A stretch of 64,000 bases of DNA from Nelumbo lutea. Lineage: Eukaryota > Streptophyta > Magnoliopsida > Proteales > Nelumbonaceae. The translations under genes were made by a program, and so were the position numbers. The notes beneath the pieces were generated by a model. The model was not told where the DNA came from. It worked only from the letters and a program-made list of their open reading frames with translations, and did no database searches. Below are positions 11,568-23,476 of this stretch, piece after piece. How positions within the stretch are numbered: the first letter of the stretch is position 1; the number at the start of each line of letters is the position of its first letter. Location: positions 11,966,934 through 12,030,933 of the forward strand of contig JAKGHH010000003.1 in assembly GCA_022828595.1 (NCBI GenBank). Direction: 5' to 3'.

Positions 11568-13550
11568 CTACCAATAATCCATACATGAACATTCACCATT
11601 TTTAAAGGTGTGGAAACGAGAACGATCTCGGACAACAATTTCTCTACAAAAAACATTTGAAATGGCCTTCATAGCAGAGTGACAATCTTCACAAATCCTT
11701 AGATTCTTTACTATTCGAATGGGAGTCCCCTCCACACTATTAAGCAGCCCAAAAGCCACTGCTAACTTCTCACTGTGCCAAGACACTGCCTGCTCTTTAT
11801 CCTCCTCACTTAAATCAAACAGAACTTGCTTTGTATTAGGAACATAGTATCCCTCGATACTTATTCTTTTCAGTACCTCACTCAGTTTCTTTTGTATCTC
11901 CACAAGCTGAGGATGCAACCGGTCAGCAGCAAGGAATTCATGAATATAACCATCAACCTCAATCCAGCTACAACCAGGACTGGATTCAACCTCTCTCTCA
12001 CCCATTGAGGTCCTCATTCCAACTACCTTGTCCCATTGACCCAGAGATGCATACAAATTCGATAGTAACACATAACCTCCACCATGACTGGGATCCAATT
12101 GGGCAATGTGATTTATGATTTTCTGCGCCAGGCCAACATTGCCGTGGATTCTACAGGCACTAAGCAAGGCCCTCCATACAACGATATCAGGTTCCATCCT
12201 CATGCTCTTGACAACTTCAAATGCCCTTTCCAATTGTCCAGCACGACCAAGAAGGTCTACTAGAGACCCATAGTGCTCAATTTTTGGCTCAATCCCCCAT
12301 AAGTTTTGCATGTTATAGAAGATACAACAACCATCCTCTACCAGACCCGAATGGCTGCAACCATTTAATACCCCAAGGACAGTGATGCTATCTGGCTTAA
12401 CCCCTTCTGCTAGCATTTGGGCGAAAACCTGTAGAGCATCCTTACCCAGACCATGCATCGACAACCCCGAAATCATGCTAGTCCATGTGAGAGCATCCTT
12501 TTTAGTTGTCTCGTAAAAAATTCGGCGGGCATAATCTATCCCCCCACATTTTGAATACATATCAATGAGAGCAGTGGAAATGTTTGAACTCTCTGGAACT
12601 CCATTCTTGTCTATATAAACATGAACCCACTTCCCTTGTTCTAAGGCCCCAAGATGAGCACAAGCCGATAACACACAGACAAGAACTGCTTCGTTGGGCT
12701 TCACCTTATCATGACATAACATACCATGGAAGTGTTGAAGTGCATCATTGTATCTTCCACTACCAACATAACCTGCAATTATAACAGCCCAAGAAACATC
12801 GTTCCGCTCCGGCATCTTATCAAACAACTCGCGAGCTTTAACCAACCCCCCGGACTTGGCGTACCCACAAACAAGACTAGTCCAAGTGACCACGTCCCGC
12901 TGAGGCATTTCATTGAAAAGCCTCTGTGCGTCCACCATCTTCGCATACATGGAATACATGCTTACTAGCGAATTCCCCACAAAGATATCGGATTCGTAAC
13001 CATTCTTTATGACCATCCCATGAACGTTTTCACCGTAACCCACCAGCGTTGGAAGACGGGAACACGCAGTAATCACAAAGGTGAAGGTGTATTTGTCAGG
13101 TTTCACTGCCAGTGCCAAGGACGGGTCAAGTGCAAGCATGCGGCAGAAGAGATAGAGTGATTCTCGGGAATTGGGTGTCTTGGAGTAGGCTTGGATCATG
13201 AGATTCCATACAAGGGTTGGTAGTGAAGAAGGATACTGATCGAATAAGATCCGGGCGTAACGGAGGTTGTTTGTGGAGGCATAAGAGCGAATGAGGGCTC
13301 CAAGAAAATAAATGGTGTGAGAGAAAGAGAGGACATGGGTGATGATTTGGGCATGTACCTGCTTGATCTGGGATAATCCTAAACCTTGCTTTAGCAGTTG
13401 AGAAAGTATTGTTGGATTTAGGAATAAGAATGAAGCCCTGTTGGTCGGTTTGGAGATTGTCGGAGAGGTAGTTGACAGAGTGTAATTGTTGAATGTCAGC
13501 CATTGAGCTTTGAATGGTAGGAATGGTTTGTATCGTGAGATCAAATGCAT
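11568..13550 (-). CDS. DYW-class pentatricopeptide repeat protein
   Basis: A single 660-codon exon. An N-terminal region rich in Ser, Thr and Asn (about 1-50) looks like an organelle presequence. From about residue 55 there is a PLS-type PPR array; motifs such as NSLVSMYSMYAKM, TALIDMYSKCG, WTSMISGLSMHG and GSLVDLLGRAG mark successive repeats. E and E+ motifs start around GCSWIEVDG (about 530). The C-terminal DYW deaminase domain has the HSE active-site motif in WHSEKLAVAFGLL, the CEDCHSA zinc pair, and ends CSCMDYW. Such proteins bind organelle transcripts one base per repeat, and the DYW domain carries out C-to-U editing. The key residues are present and no stop or frameshift is seen, so it should be functional. 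Target site and organelle cannot be read directly. Confidence 0.95.
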   Translation of the reverse strand: MHLISRYKPFLPFKAQWLTFNNYTLSTTSPTISKPTNRASFLFLNPTILSQLLKQGLGLSQIKQVHAQIITHVLSFSHTIYFLGALIRSYASTNNLRYARILFDQYPSSLPTLVWNLMIQAYSKTPNSRESLYLFCRMLALDPSLALAVKPDKYTFTFVITACSRLPTLVGYGENVHGMVIKNGYESDIFVGNSLVSMYSMYAKMVDAQRLFNEMPQRDVVTWTSLVCGYAKSGGLVKARELFDKMPERNDVSWAVIIAGYVGSGRYNDALQHFHGMLCHDKVKPNEAVLVCVLSACAHLGALEQGKWVHVYIDKNGVPESSNISTALIDMYSKCGGIDYARRIFYETTKKDALTWTSMISGLSMHGLGKDALQVFAQMLAEGVKPDSITVLGVLNGCSHSGLVEDGCCIFYNMQNLWGIEPKIEHYGSLVDLLGRAGQLERAFEVVKSMRMEPDIVVWRALLSACRIHGNVGLAQKIINHIAQLDPSHGGGYVLLSNLYASLGQWDKVVGMRTSMGEREVESSPGCSWIEVDGYIHEFLAADRLHPQLVEIQKKLSEVLKRISIEGYYVPNTKQVLFDLSEEDKEQAVSWHSEKLAVAFGLLNSVEGTPIRIVKNLRICEDCHSAMKAISNVFCREIVVRDRSRFHTFKNGECSCMDYW

Positions 13551-13582
13551 CTGGTGTTGCTAAGGTAAATCATAATCATGCT

Positions 13583-13584
<2 letters not shown>

Positions 13585-13615
<31 letters not shown>
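13585..13615. repeat. (CT)n microsatellite in PPR gene promoter
   Basis: An uninterrupted CT run of about 31 bases, 35 bases upstream of the PPR start codon; on the gene's strand it is a (GA)n leader or promoter tract. Such tracts are common in plant 5' regions and vary in length between individuals. Confidence 0.9.
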
Positions 13616-13618
<3 letters not shown>

Positions 13619-13716
13619 AAACCTGGAATTCGATGATGCGTTTTAAATGGAAAGGATAGAGCCTGAATACTAAAAAACGAATGCAATGGATTTAAGGGGT
13701 CCAATTGATGGTGACG

Positions 13717-13825
13717 GTGGCTTGATCGGTAAGGTTTCTGACTTTTTTTTTTTTTTTTTGTTAATGAGTTCAGAACTAGAAGATCTCTAACTGCTTTTAG
13801 CAGGGACCCGTGGTTGAATCCCGCT
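13717..13825 (+). mobile_element. tRNA-derived SINE relic
   Basis: GTGGCTTGATCGGTAAGG (about 13716) resembles a tRNA A box and TGGTTGAATCCCGC (13811-13824) a B box. A T run and unrelated bases separate them more widely than in a tRNA gene, and no cloverleaf can be drawn, so this is read as a tRNA-headed retroposon relic. No target duplication was found. Confidence 0.4.
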
Positions 13826-13830
13826 ATCAG

Positions 13831-14643
13831 CCTATCACCAGGGTTGGGGTTTGGAGGTGGTATGAGTATGTTGAAATTTAATTAATTATGATAGATATCC
13901 GGGGGCATCTTAGTCAATTGGGGAACATTCTCTAGGGCATTTAGGTGGTGGATAGAGTAGCAGAAAATCATCAGGACATTTGCAATCAAGTGATCAAATA
14001 AGATAGATATCCGGGGGCAAATAGCTAAAAAGATTGTCTTCTACGTTCAGGGCTTTTCCTAGACACAATACATAAATATAACGGAGATAATGGTTAACTT
14101 AAAACAGTTCTTATATGTACTATGAGTCTACATGGGATTCAGATGCATGGCACCACCACCTGATGTGGCCATTGCCTGAGCATGTATCTCCTCAAACTCC
14201 AGGTACGTAACTACACCATATGGAAAATAAACATAAACAGGCAGGGTTGTTACTCGAAAGAGAAAGCATTCCAAAGTTTACAACAACAAACCAGTTACTA
14301 CTAGATATGACAAAAACCCTATTCCAAGGCCGGCACATACTAGGGAAGACCTTGTACTACTAATTGTTATAAACAGAACCTGCTTCTCCTAAACTTTAAT
14401 TCATTCAAACTCACTCACAATCAAAAAGAATCAACAACTGAAGCCTCCCTCTCTTGAATATAGACCTCCTAATAAAGATAAAACTAGGGAAGACCTTGTA
14501 CTACTAATTGTTATAAACAGAACCTGCCTCCAATTCATGCTGATCAATCCAACTTTAAATGTGGTCTTACACCAGTACATCGAGTCTACGATAGACGACA
14601 TAGACCACTGCACCAAGAGAAGAATATGCATAATTCCCATGCA
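13831..14643. other. Region between PPR promoter and LIM gene; includes likely LIM 3' UTR
   Basis: No coding region. The last 300 bases before the LIM stop codon (lower coordinates) probably hold its 3' UTR. A perfect 45-bp direct repeat (14339-14383 and 14483-14527) lies here. Confidence 0.5.
14339..14527. repeat. Perfect 45-bp direct repeat downstream of LIM gene
   Basis: Two identical 45-base copies begin ACTAGGGAAGACCTTG at 14339 and at 14483, 144 bases apart, both in the probable 3' UTR of the LIM gene. The copies show no difference, so the duplication is recent or kept by conversion. Confidence 0.85.
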
Positions 14644-17600
14644 TCACTCAGACACTGTGTTCTCAGTCATCCCTTTGCTGTGTTCATTCTTGTCAAGCTG
14701 GCTGAAATTCCCCTTCTCCTTAAAGAGCTGAGAATGGTGGTGCCTACAATAGAGTCTGTGTTCATGGGCAACATAGTTAGACGGGCTGATCACACAGCCC
14801 CCATGTGTGCACTTGAAGCAAGCCTTATGGTATGAGCTGCCATCCACTGCAACCTGAAAGAAGATAAGAATAAAATTATTATGCCTCTTAAGTAGAAAAA
14901 AAAAATCCATTTGATCAGACAACTAAAATGCAGTGTTAAGTGGGCATGAGACACCATTGTTATCTAGATTCTTGGAATATATGAAAGGAAATGTTTCACC
15001 ACCCACACATGACAAACTTTCACTTACCGCTGAAAATGATTTCTTATTTTCATTTTGAGTTTGTTATGATATAATTATTCTTCAAAATATAGATGGCTGC
15101 TCCTTATCTATTGAAGTGAAAAAAAAAATCTCAGATAACTGACTTGGTAAAAAACCTTACTGCAAAGGACCACCACATACACAGACAAGGAATTCTGACT
15201 ACATTTGGATCAAAGCATACAGTTATATATAGTTGATGTTTTCCAAAATTGGACTATGGACATGGTGAAATATAAATACTCGATTCAATATTCTAAGCAT
15301 GTGCCCACCATCAAGAAAAAGTAATTAATCTAAACTGAACATGATTACAATACTAGAATTTCCCATGTGTAAAGGATACTCAAGAGTAGACCTTTACTAT
15401 GAACATTTTATATATAGCACGAGTGTCACAAACTCATTACTACAAATAATTTGAGTCAAGACGGCAGCTATATCAAGTATTATTCTAGGCACCTCTATCA
15501 ATGAAGTAGACTTCCATAGAACTGGCAATACCTTTAGTAATTTGATACTATCACTTTCTAGTGCAAAGGGGCAATTACTTGGTGTAATGGTAAAATCTCA
15601 GGCTGGCAAGTGTGAGAGCCTGTAGGGTGCACACTAGAACCATCTTTTTTATTTATTTGGTAGGGGGAAGGGGTGGGGACAGAGCAGGGTGCATGTGAGG
15701 TCCACTGACCTTACCATGGAGAGCCTGTAGTAATGCAGGCTTGAACCCATTTAAGGTCAGCTGACCTTACCTATACTAGAACCATTTTAGTGTACGTTTC
15801 CTCATTATCACCTATTGGGGCTTAATTACCAAGGAAAGAGACAAAAGAGTATTATCAAAAACAGAATAATTGTGATGGTTCTAGTCTTCTAACCCAAACA
15901 ATCAAATACAAAAGGGTAAATTACAGATAGGTACCCTGTACTTTGGGGGTAGTGACAGATAGGTATTCCGTCAGTTAAACATTACATAATGTCTAAAGTA
16001 ACCTTCTCATGTATTTTTAAGATCATTCTACAGAGTAAAATCGTCACCAGAGAATACCGTTGTTGGAGAATTTGAATATGTTATTTGCTGTCCATGTGAG
16101 AACGTCATCATGGGAAGACGTTCGGCTACCCGAGAATGATCTCAGAAATACACAAGGGTATTCTCGGCACTATGTAATGTTTAACTGACGGAATACTATG
16201 GATGGACCTAAGTGTCTATTTTTGAAAGTTCAGGGTACCTATCTATCACTACCCCAAAGTACAGGGTACCTATCTGCAATTTACCCAATACAAAAAGTGC
16301 AAACATAGAGAAAAGTTAAATGTTTCACTGGATGAATATTGCAAGCAGATAATAGTTTGCGTGCTCGTAAGTTCACAACACATTCATCCTGGATGTTCTA
16401 ACCAAAATAGGTAAGTAGATAAGGGTATACCTTCTCAGTTGGGTAGACTGTTTTCTTGCAAGCAACACATTTGTCTTGAGTTCCAGCAAACAAAGTTGAA
16501 ACTTTATTGTTGGCATTACCCTGTTCATTAACTCATAACAAAACAAACTTAGTAAACTCTAATATTAAATTAAAATTTGTATGTAACAGGAAAAAGTATT
16601 TCCAATCTTGAAAGCATACCTGATCAACCGATTTATCTGTTCTTGAAACTTTTGGAGCACCTAGAAAATAATTGAAAAATTAGGGAAAAGGTTCAGATTA
16701 GTTTCAAATGAATATTAACAGGAAAAATGACTGGAAGTAATTGACTGCCTGCTAGTCACCTTCAAAGCTTTTATCCAAACTGCCCGTCATTTTAAGGAGT
16801 TGGTCAAAATGAGGCTTGCAATACAAAACGCCCTCAAAAGAGGAATAGTTACTAAGCTGTTAAAATTAACACCATTAACCATTAGGGGTAGTGAGAAACA
16901 ACAGATCAAAATTATACATTACAGATGAAGAAATAAATATAAGATGATGTGCAATATCTGTTAATCAACTATCCAATGATGATGATGTGTATAATATCTT
17001 AATTGTGTGCAGTGTCGGATGAGGAATTTGGGCATCACCAATAGTTCACACAACACTTTGGTCACTAAAATCTTACATGGGTCTCTCAGAAACGGAAAGA
17101 GAAAGATATGATGCAACATTAATGCAATAACACCCATGTCCTATGATGTATAAGCTGCAGATGTTTCCAGAAAAAGAAAGCTAGATTCATTGCAAGTTAC
17201 AAGTCTCTCTTGATCACCAAGTCATGCAAAAAAAACTCTATCATAATAGGAAATTATACATTCAAGTTTAACTAAATAACCAACAGAAGCTAGATTTTAG
17301 GTTCACTGGAGAAATATAAAATTACATTAGTGCAGAGACTTTTTACTGATGAGGCAATGGTTATGCCATCAGATGAAATTTCACTCCACTAACTCAAAGA
17401 ATCCTCATAATTTCTCTTAATATTTTAAGAAGTAAAGGATCAAGGCAGTAGCAGAGATATGATATTTAATATCATAAACTCAAATTACTACATAACTATC
17501 AACATGTGGCTCAGAAATCATGAAATAGTTAACTATGCTTCAAAAGAAAATAATATGTTATGGTGGATCTACTAAAATCATGCAATGGCCTTCCTACTCC

Positions 17601-19381
17601 TGTTTAATTCCTGTGTTATTCTTGTTTTTCATATCTTCGGTTCTGATTCATGATGTTGGCAAGTCTTTTTAAGTTACATTCCAACAGCAAATCCAGATGG
17701 TTGATATGGCTAAAAAGTAGATGAAGTTGGATAATTTCAGAGACACTGCATCATTGATAATCTGTCATGCCAAAATGCAATGACAATAAAACTTGAAAAG
17801 TAAAAGCAGAACAACAAAGATATTCTTCAAAAATCTTCCATGATTAAAAAAAAACAGAACTGCAACTATTTTTTATTCCTCCAAGATACTCTTCTTCAAA
17901 AATTCCCTATGATATCCTATGACTTCGATGCTGCTTTGAATTTCAGAGTGCACAAAATGGCTGCTTTTATTCTTTCAATTATTAGTTTCGCAGCTGTGCT
18001 GGATATTCAGACTTCATACTATGTTTAATGTATATCTCCAAATTCAAAGAACAGAGCACATCCAGTCAGATAGGCCTCCACTTAGGAAGCCCGAAGCTTC
18101 AAATGTTTGCTTCCTGCTCAATCAGATAGGCCAAGGTTCAGCATTCTAAAATTTACAGTGGTAATTAATTAAATTTGCCTCTTTCAGGGCATCTAATTGG
18201 GTCTTCCTGTCATGTCACCAAGGCAACCATCTTAGAATGACATGCTTGTAAGTGTTTCTTGACCAAGTTCAGGTTTGTTTCTTCTACTCGTGACACCAAA
18301 ATGAACTGACATAAGATTTGTTAGGAAACACCAAGCAAGCATGTCGCAGAGGTTCCATAGTAGGATCATCTGCACGTTATGATATCTGAGTCACATAAAG
18401 ATTTAATTTTGTGTTTATCTCACATATCTTAATTTAGTAGCTACAGCAAGCTAAACATGTTGGTGCTTTGACAAGACAAAACACCATATGTTTAAGAAGA
18501 TTGTGCTGAACGTGTTATCTGCCATTGAAACAGGACCACAGAAGTTACAGAATGCTATTGATGATTTTAATTGATAAGCGAATAAAGCCAATAATCAAGG
18601 ATCATGTCAAGCATATCTCTACCAAAACCATGTGAGTTACAGAGCATCAAGTTTCCTATTTGGCGTAAGAGAACAGTCCTGAAAGCACTGAATTTGAAAT
18701 CGATCTGTGTAAGAAGGAGACAATCCAAAAGATAACATGGTAAGAGAAGTCGACCTTTGTCAAAAGCAAGAGCGAGCATGTAAATCAGAGTCCACCATAC
18801 AGAAATCTCAGGTTTAAAATCTTTGCAGGGGAAGACAAGGAAAGATCATAAGCGACATCATCAGTAAAGAAAAATAAAATTTTCAAGAAAGAGGAAAAAA
18901 GAACAAATTTAGAAATTAGAATCGAGGAGTCGTCAACAGAAAAAAGAAAAAAAATGTGGAAAGTCCAGAAACAAACAAAACAAACAGCCATATTAGGAGA
19001 AACAAGCAGATGGCATAAACATCTTCGTGACCGTTATTACCAAAGAAGATATCCCAAATCAAACAACAAAGGAAACATGAGAACATGAAGAAGACTGAAG
19101 GGGACTGCTGTAGAATTTAGACAAACATAGGAAAAGCAACAGTGATGGTGGAACAGGAAGTCTGTACATATATATGGTAGATGAACTACACAAGAAGGAT
19201 AATAACATAATTAAATAAATGAAAAAAGAGAAAAATTGAACACCTTGAGGGTACCCTTGCAGTGGTGGCATCGGAAACAAGCCTTGTGATAGACCTTGTT
19301 ATCAGCAGTGAGCTGATCCACCAAGTAAACCGTCTTCTGACAAGCCTTACATTTCTGAGTTGTTCCTGCAAATGTCGCCAT
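14644..19381 (-). CDS. WLIM1-like two-LIM-domain actin-bundling protein (5 exons)
   Basis: Exons on the minus strand: 19381-19244, 16856-16760, 16660-16620, 16520-16431 and 14853-14644. All introns are GT-AG and the joins give 191 aa, close to the roughly 190 aa of plant WLIM proteins. LIM1 uses C11, C14, H32, C35, C38, C41, C59, H62. A linker of about 45 residues leads to LIM2 with C110, C113, H131, C134, C137, C142, C158 and a final His at about 161. The start MATFAGTTQKC is the usual WLIM1 start; an upstream in-frame ATG gives only a short Arg-rich extension. Plant WLIM proteins bind and bundle actin filaments and also enter the nucleus. The variable tail ends KGMTENTVSE. Introns 1 and 4 are long (2.4 and 1.6 kb); intron 4 holds a SINE and a MITE. 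All zinc ligands are present. Confidence 0.93.
15644..15774 (-). mobile_element. tRNA-derived SINE in LIM intron 4
   Basis: The 131-bp insert is flanked by an 11-bp direct repeat ACTAGAACCAT (15633-15643 and 15775-15785). On the minus strand it shows a B-box-like GGGTTCAAGCCTGC near its 5' part and ends in an A-rich tail (AAATAAATAAAAAAG). It shares CACATGCACCCT with the shorter insert at 9022-9074. The A box is weak, so it may be 5'-truncated. Confidence 0.6.
15914..16286. mobile_element. Mutator-type MITE with 9-bp TSD in LIM intron 4
   Basis: The element begins GGGTAAATTACAGATAGG and ends with the inverse CCTATCTGCAATTTACCC. The ends match over about 50 bases, and a second inverted block (TCCGTCAGTTAAACATTACA and its complement) follows. 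A perfect 9-bp target duplication AATACAAAA (15905-15913 and 16287-16295) is the size made by Mutator-like transposases. It is 373 bp with no coding capacity. Confidence 0.85.
16857..19243 (-). other. Intron 1 of LIM gene
   Basis: About 2.4 kb, AT-rich, with no recognisable coding region or complete transposon. Long first introns of plant LIM genes can carry regulatory elements, but nothing specific is visible. Confidence 0.7.
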
Positions 19382-20485
19382 TTCAGATCTCTCTCTCCCT
19401 CTTTTCACCGCCTTTAATATCGATCAGGAAGAAAGGCCCAGATAGATTCTGAATCAGATTTTCAGAGATAATAGAGGAAAAGAGAAACCAAAATGAAGGT
19501 AGAAGATGAGGAGGTCTCCTATCAGGCTATCAATCTCTGTCTTTGTCACAATTCCAGCTCGGACACTAGAGGAGAAATAACGGCACTAAGCAGCAATATA
19601 TTTTGAGTTGACTGTTGTTTTTAACTTTAATTGAACTGCTGCTTAATTTACTGTAAACTGTAAACATAAACATTACATAAAACAAGACGGCGTGAGCCGT
19701 AAGAGAAGTTACAATTACAGACAATCAAAATCTGTACCTGCGTACGTACCAAGCGTGGGTGGTATCCGTATTTTTAGCGGGTAGATTTGAACGACCAATT
19801 GGAATCCTGATTCCTGACCTCAGTAGTAGAATCGGTGGATATTGGACCAATCATTCATGTTTTCGAGTCCGCGTTCTGTGCACTGAACGAGTGCACCCAT
19901 CAATGAAAGGCGAACACGTCATCTCATCAGTCTTAACCGCGAATTAACGGAGACTTTCTCCGTTATCAATGGTTGGGCTGGTTGAACCGGCCACAAAACA
20001 CGATTTGGCTTTTTCTCTCATGTTAGAACTCGACTCAAACCCCCTCTGTCATCCAAACCTAGCCCTGTTATCAGATCATCAGCAATCAATACCATCCGAT
20101 GCCGGCGACAAAGGATCAATCAGTGATCAACCGTAAGCTGCTTCTCTTCCTCCTCCTCCTTCCCTGTAAACTCAATGAAGAAGAGTGACTTATGATGCAA
20201 CATATGAACTCTCGGTTATAGACGAGCAGCTCCACTGGCATCCCTGCAATTGGTTTCTCCACCACGAAGTCCACATGATTTAAATCGCTCTGTCCCATTT
20301 CAATGGTGATTCTCTGTGCCCGGCAAAGGGCCAACGGTTATGGATAAGCCATTGCTGAACCCACACCGTGCTCAGGAATAGAGATAGGAAGTTGTCAACG
20401 AAAACGTTTTCTTGGGTTCACGGGTGGATTTCCTGGTTGCCACTGTTGATCCGGTGTTCCGAAGTAAGCACCAAAGGGCAAAGGC
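19382..20485. other. LIM gene upstream region and intergenic spacer
   Basis: The first 180 bases should hold the LIM 5' leader. Short open frames around 19759-19947 and 20116-20334 have no recognisable domain and are not called as genes. Confidence 0.5.
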
Positions 20486-20502
20486 CAAAGGAAAATCAAG
20501 GT
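20486..20502. repeat. Left copy of 17-bp direct repeat flanking the gypsy nest
   Basis: CAAAGGAAAATCAAGGT occurs here and again, perfectly, at 32404-32420. If the 11.2-kb gypsy insertion is subtracted, the two copies bound about 650 bases. That fits a poly(A)-type retroposon or other old insertion with a 17-bp target duplication. Confidence 0.6.
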
Positions 20503-20761
20503 AGTAAGGCCTGGCACGATTTTGAACCGGCCCGGCTTGGATGAAGGTTTACAGGCCGTGCCGTGACCTGGCATAATTGTATGCCGGGCTTGGGGTTTTA
20601 GGTCAGTAGAACAGGTCGGCATGGCCCGCACTGTCGTGCCATGCCGCCCAAGGCCTGCCGGTTAGCACAACCTGTGGCTTGACCTAAATATATATATATA
20701 TAGTATATATTATAAAAATAAATATTTTTTTCAATTTTGTTATACTATTTATTTAATTATT
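20503..20761. mobile_element. Left part of old element interrupted by the gypsy nest
   Basis: It has GGCCCGG/CCGGGCC-rich segments followed by an AT run (about 20685-20760). The matching right part is 32015-32403, after the gypsy insertion. Class unknown. Confidence 0.4.
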
Positions 20762-20766
20762 GTATA

Positions 20767-21589
20767 TGATGAATGATGATTTGATCCGACCTATGAAACG
20801 GCGACACGTGGACACTGACTCCGCATAAGCGACAGTTTAGCATTGTGGTCCAGTACAACTAAGTAATGGGCCCATAAAGCAGCTTGCCACAACGCAAGCT
20901 CTAGGTTCCCCGAGCTACCTCGAAAGGGATATTCCGAGGCAACTTTAACTTGTGAGCTAAGAAAACTAGCTCGCTCAAGCTCTCAAACAGACAAGTCGTC
21001 CCGAGGACTAATTCTACTAAGGGTACTCCTGAAGTATTCCAAGCTCGCTGCAAAGTAGCTCGCAAATGGGCAACATGAGCATTCCTCAGGAAGCTTCTAT
21101 TTAACAGGCTGTACTAGACAAACTGGGCCACATCCCTAACTAACAGCACAGCCCCTGTCCTTTCGACAATCTGCGCCCATGTCTCTCAACAGGTGGAGGC
21201 GTGCCTGTCACTTTGGAGACATGTCACTTCCCCGGGCAAGGAGTACGTCACAACGGCCACCTACGCAGCCCGGCAGGTAACGGCTGTGGCAGGGGCCCAG
21301 TGGCGGTTATACCCGATCTCACAAGAGCGCCCCTATAAAAGCCCTCAGGGCAGAGGAGAAAGGACTTCTGGAAAAACCTCTAGTCCCTCGAATATAGTGA
21401 TAAAGCATGACCTCCACTCTTAGCCTTCGTTTTTTCATTACTTCTCATACACAATACTAACTTAAGCATCGGAGTATTCTCACCGGGTAAACCCCCGGGA
21501 ATCCTTCATTTCATCTTCTCAAGTGTCGTTCATTGCCAACAAGGAGCCAGTCAGCAGTCAGTTAGGAGTGCTCAGATCGCGCTACATCA
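20767..21589 (+). repeat. 5' LTR of Tat-like gypsy element
   Basis: 823 bases, starting TGATGAATGATG and ending GCGCTACATCA. A TATA box (CTATAAAAG) lies near 21334. Only its last 501 bases survive in the 3' LTR (31508-32009). Confidence 0.88.
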
Positions 21590-21607
21590 TTTGGCGTCGT
21601 CTGTGGG
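21590..21607 (+). promoter_or_regulatory. Primer-binding site of Tat-like gypsy element
   Basis: TTTGGCGTCGTCTGTGGG directly follows the LTR. TGGCGCCGTCTGTGGGAA-type sites are usual in plant gypsy elements; one position differs. Confidence 0.75.
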
Positions 21608-21678
21608 AAACGCTTCAAAAAGCCTTTCTCTCTAAACTATTTCAGTCCCTTCTTCCTCTGTGAAACAAACCAACGCTC

Positions 21679-23442
21679 ATGGCTTCCTCTAGCAATGTCG
21701 GACGAAGCACAGAAATGGATAACTCCAGGGAACAACCCCAGCTTCCTATTGTCTGTATCGGACAATTCACCGTCCCCCTCTTAGTGGACGAAATCCCCAG
21801 CTTGAACGTGCCCCTCACAATGGCACCCATCGTCACCCCACTCCCTACTACAGTTAGAACGATGTTCACTGAACCTTCGGTCATGCCCCCAGCAGCCAGA
21901 CCGAACCAGCTAGAGGACTTGATGCAATGCATGAGGGCCATGGAGGCTCAAATGCAACAGTTCCAACAACTTCAGCTCTATCAACAACACGTACTGCACC
22001 AGGTCTCCCAGTACCAGTACCACCAGCAATTTCACCAGCTGCCCCAACCTCAGCTTTAGCAGCCTTAGCTCCCGCCTCAGCGCCTAGCCTCGCAGCAAGC
22101 CAAATCTCGCCGCCAGAGCGAGCACTTTGGCCGAGGAGAGGCCCCCCAAAATCTCCCAAAAAACCAGGCCTCCCCCCACGGTAGACAGGAGAGACTGGCT
22201 ACCCCGATCTCGCCGCGGGCGGACAAGTCGGGAGGACCCCGGCTCGGCAGGTCAACGTCGCCTCGATAGTTGAAGTTTGGAACCCCGATCCATGAAAACC
22301 GGTTTGATATCCTGGAAACAGACTCCAAGCAGGCCCCTTCTGTTCGTAGCCATCACCAACAGACCGTGCTACTCCCGGTGCAAACCATTCTGGGCAGCGC
22401 GGAGGTGAGCAGCACGAACGCCGAGCCCACCAAGAAGCAGAGACGCCGCCGCCGAGCTCGCCGATCTGTCACCCACAATTTGCCCGATCTCATGGGCAAA
22501 GAAGAGGTAGGCTCGGCCGAAGCCAAGGCTCCCCTCCTCTCGGTTCTGTCCCCCTTGTCTTCCGAACTCTTGGCCGTCCCGATGCCTAAGGATTTAAAGC
22601 TCCCCCCTCTTGACAAGTATGACGGGTCGTTCGACCCGAATGATCATGTAGATGCCTTTTAGTCACAGATGCACCTGGCACAAGCCAGTGAGTCATGCTT
22701 GTGCGTGGCCTTCTCCACTACTTTCAGGGGAGCAGCCCGCATGTGGTACCAGAACTTGGCACCAGGTTGATAAGAAGTTGGGACCAGTTCGCACAAGCCT
22801 TCATGTCCCACTTTGTCACCAGCAAACGGTGTCTGCGAATTGAAGAAAGCATCTTCAACGTAGCACAAAGAGAGGGAGAGTCCTTTCGAAGCTATATCAA
22901 GTGGTTCAACGATGTTTATATGCAGATACCGTGCCTGGACCCCGCCGCACGCCTTGTAGCAGCCAAGAAGGGAGTGAAGCACAAAGAGTTCAAGTGGCAC
23001 ATGGTCATCAACCAACTTGCGACCATAACCAAGTTTTTGAAACTTGTGGATAAGTTCATAGCCACTAAAGAGGAGATCAACCAAAAGGGCGAGAGCGCAC
23101 CCGAAAAAAGAAAGAGAGAAGGAGAGTCTTCCAGTCAAGAGGACACCCGAAGGAAAAAAGAAATAGTTCGGGGGGCAAAGCTGGGTCAATTGTTTCGAGC
23201 TCCTGCACATGACCGAGCTTATTACACCCCAATGAATGCAAAGCGGTCCGAAATCCTGATGGCGATCAAGGACGCCCCATACGTGAAGTGGCCACCCCGT
23301 TTGAGGGGGAATCCCAATGAATGAAATAAGTCTGTATTGCAGCTTTCACAAAGACCACGGTCACAGTATCGAGAGTTGTAAAAACCTCCGCGACGAGATA
23401 GAGGAGCTCATCCGTCGCGGATATTTGAGGAACTTTGTACAA

Positions 23443-23476
<34 letters not shown>

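Noticed and set aside
13717..13825. Possible tRNA gene from A and B box-like motifs (also 37518-37575 and 32337)
   Set aside because: Spacing and stems do not allow a cloverleaf; treated as SINE or chance matches.
22353..22616. Open frames antisense to gypsy gag and pol (also 23361-23723, 30769-31135)
   Set aside because: GC-rich shadows of broken gypsy coding sequence; no domain of their own.
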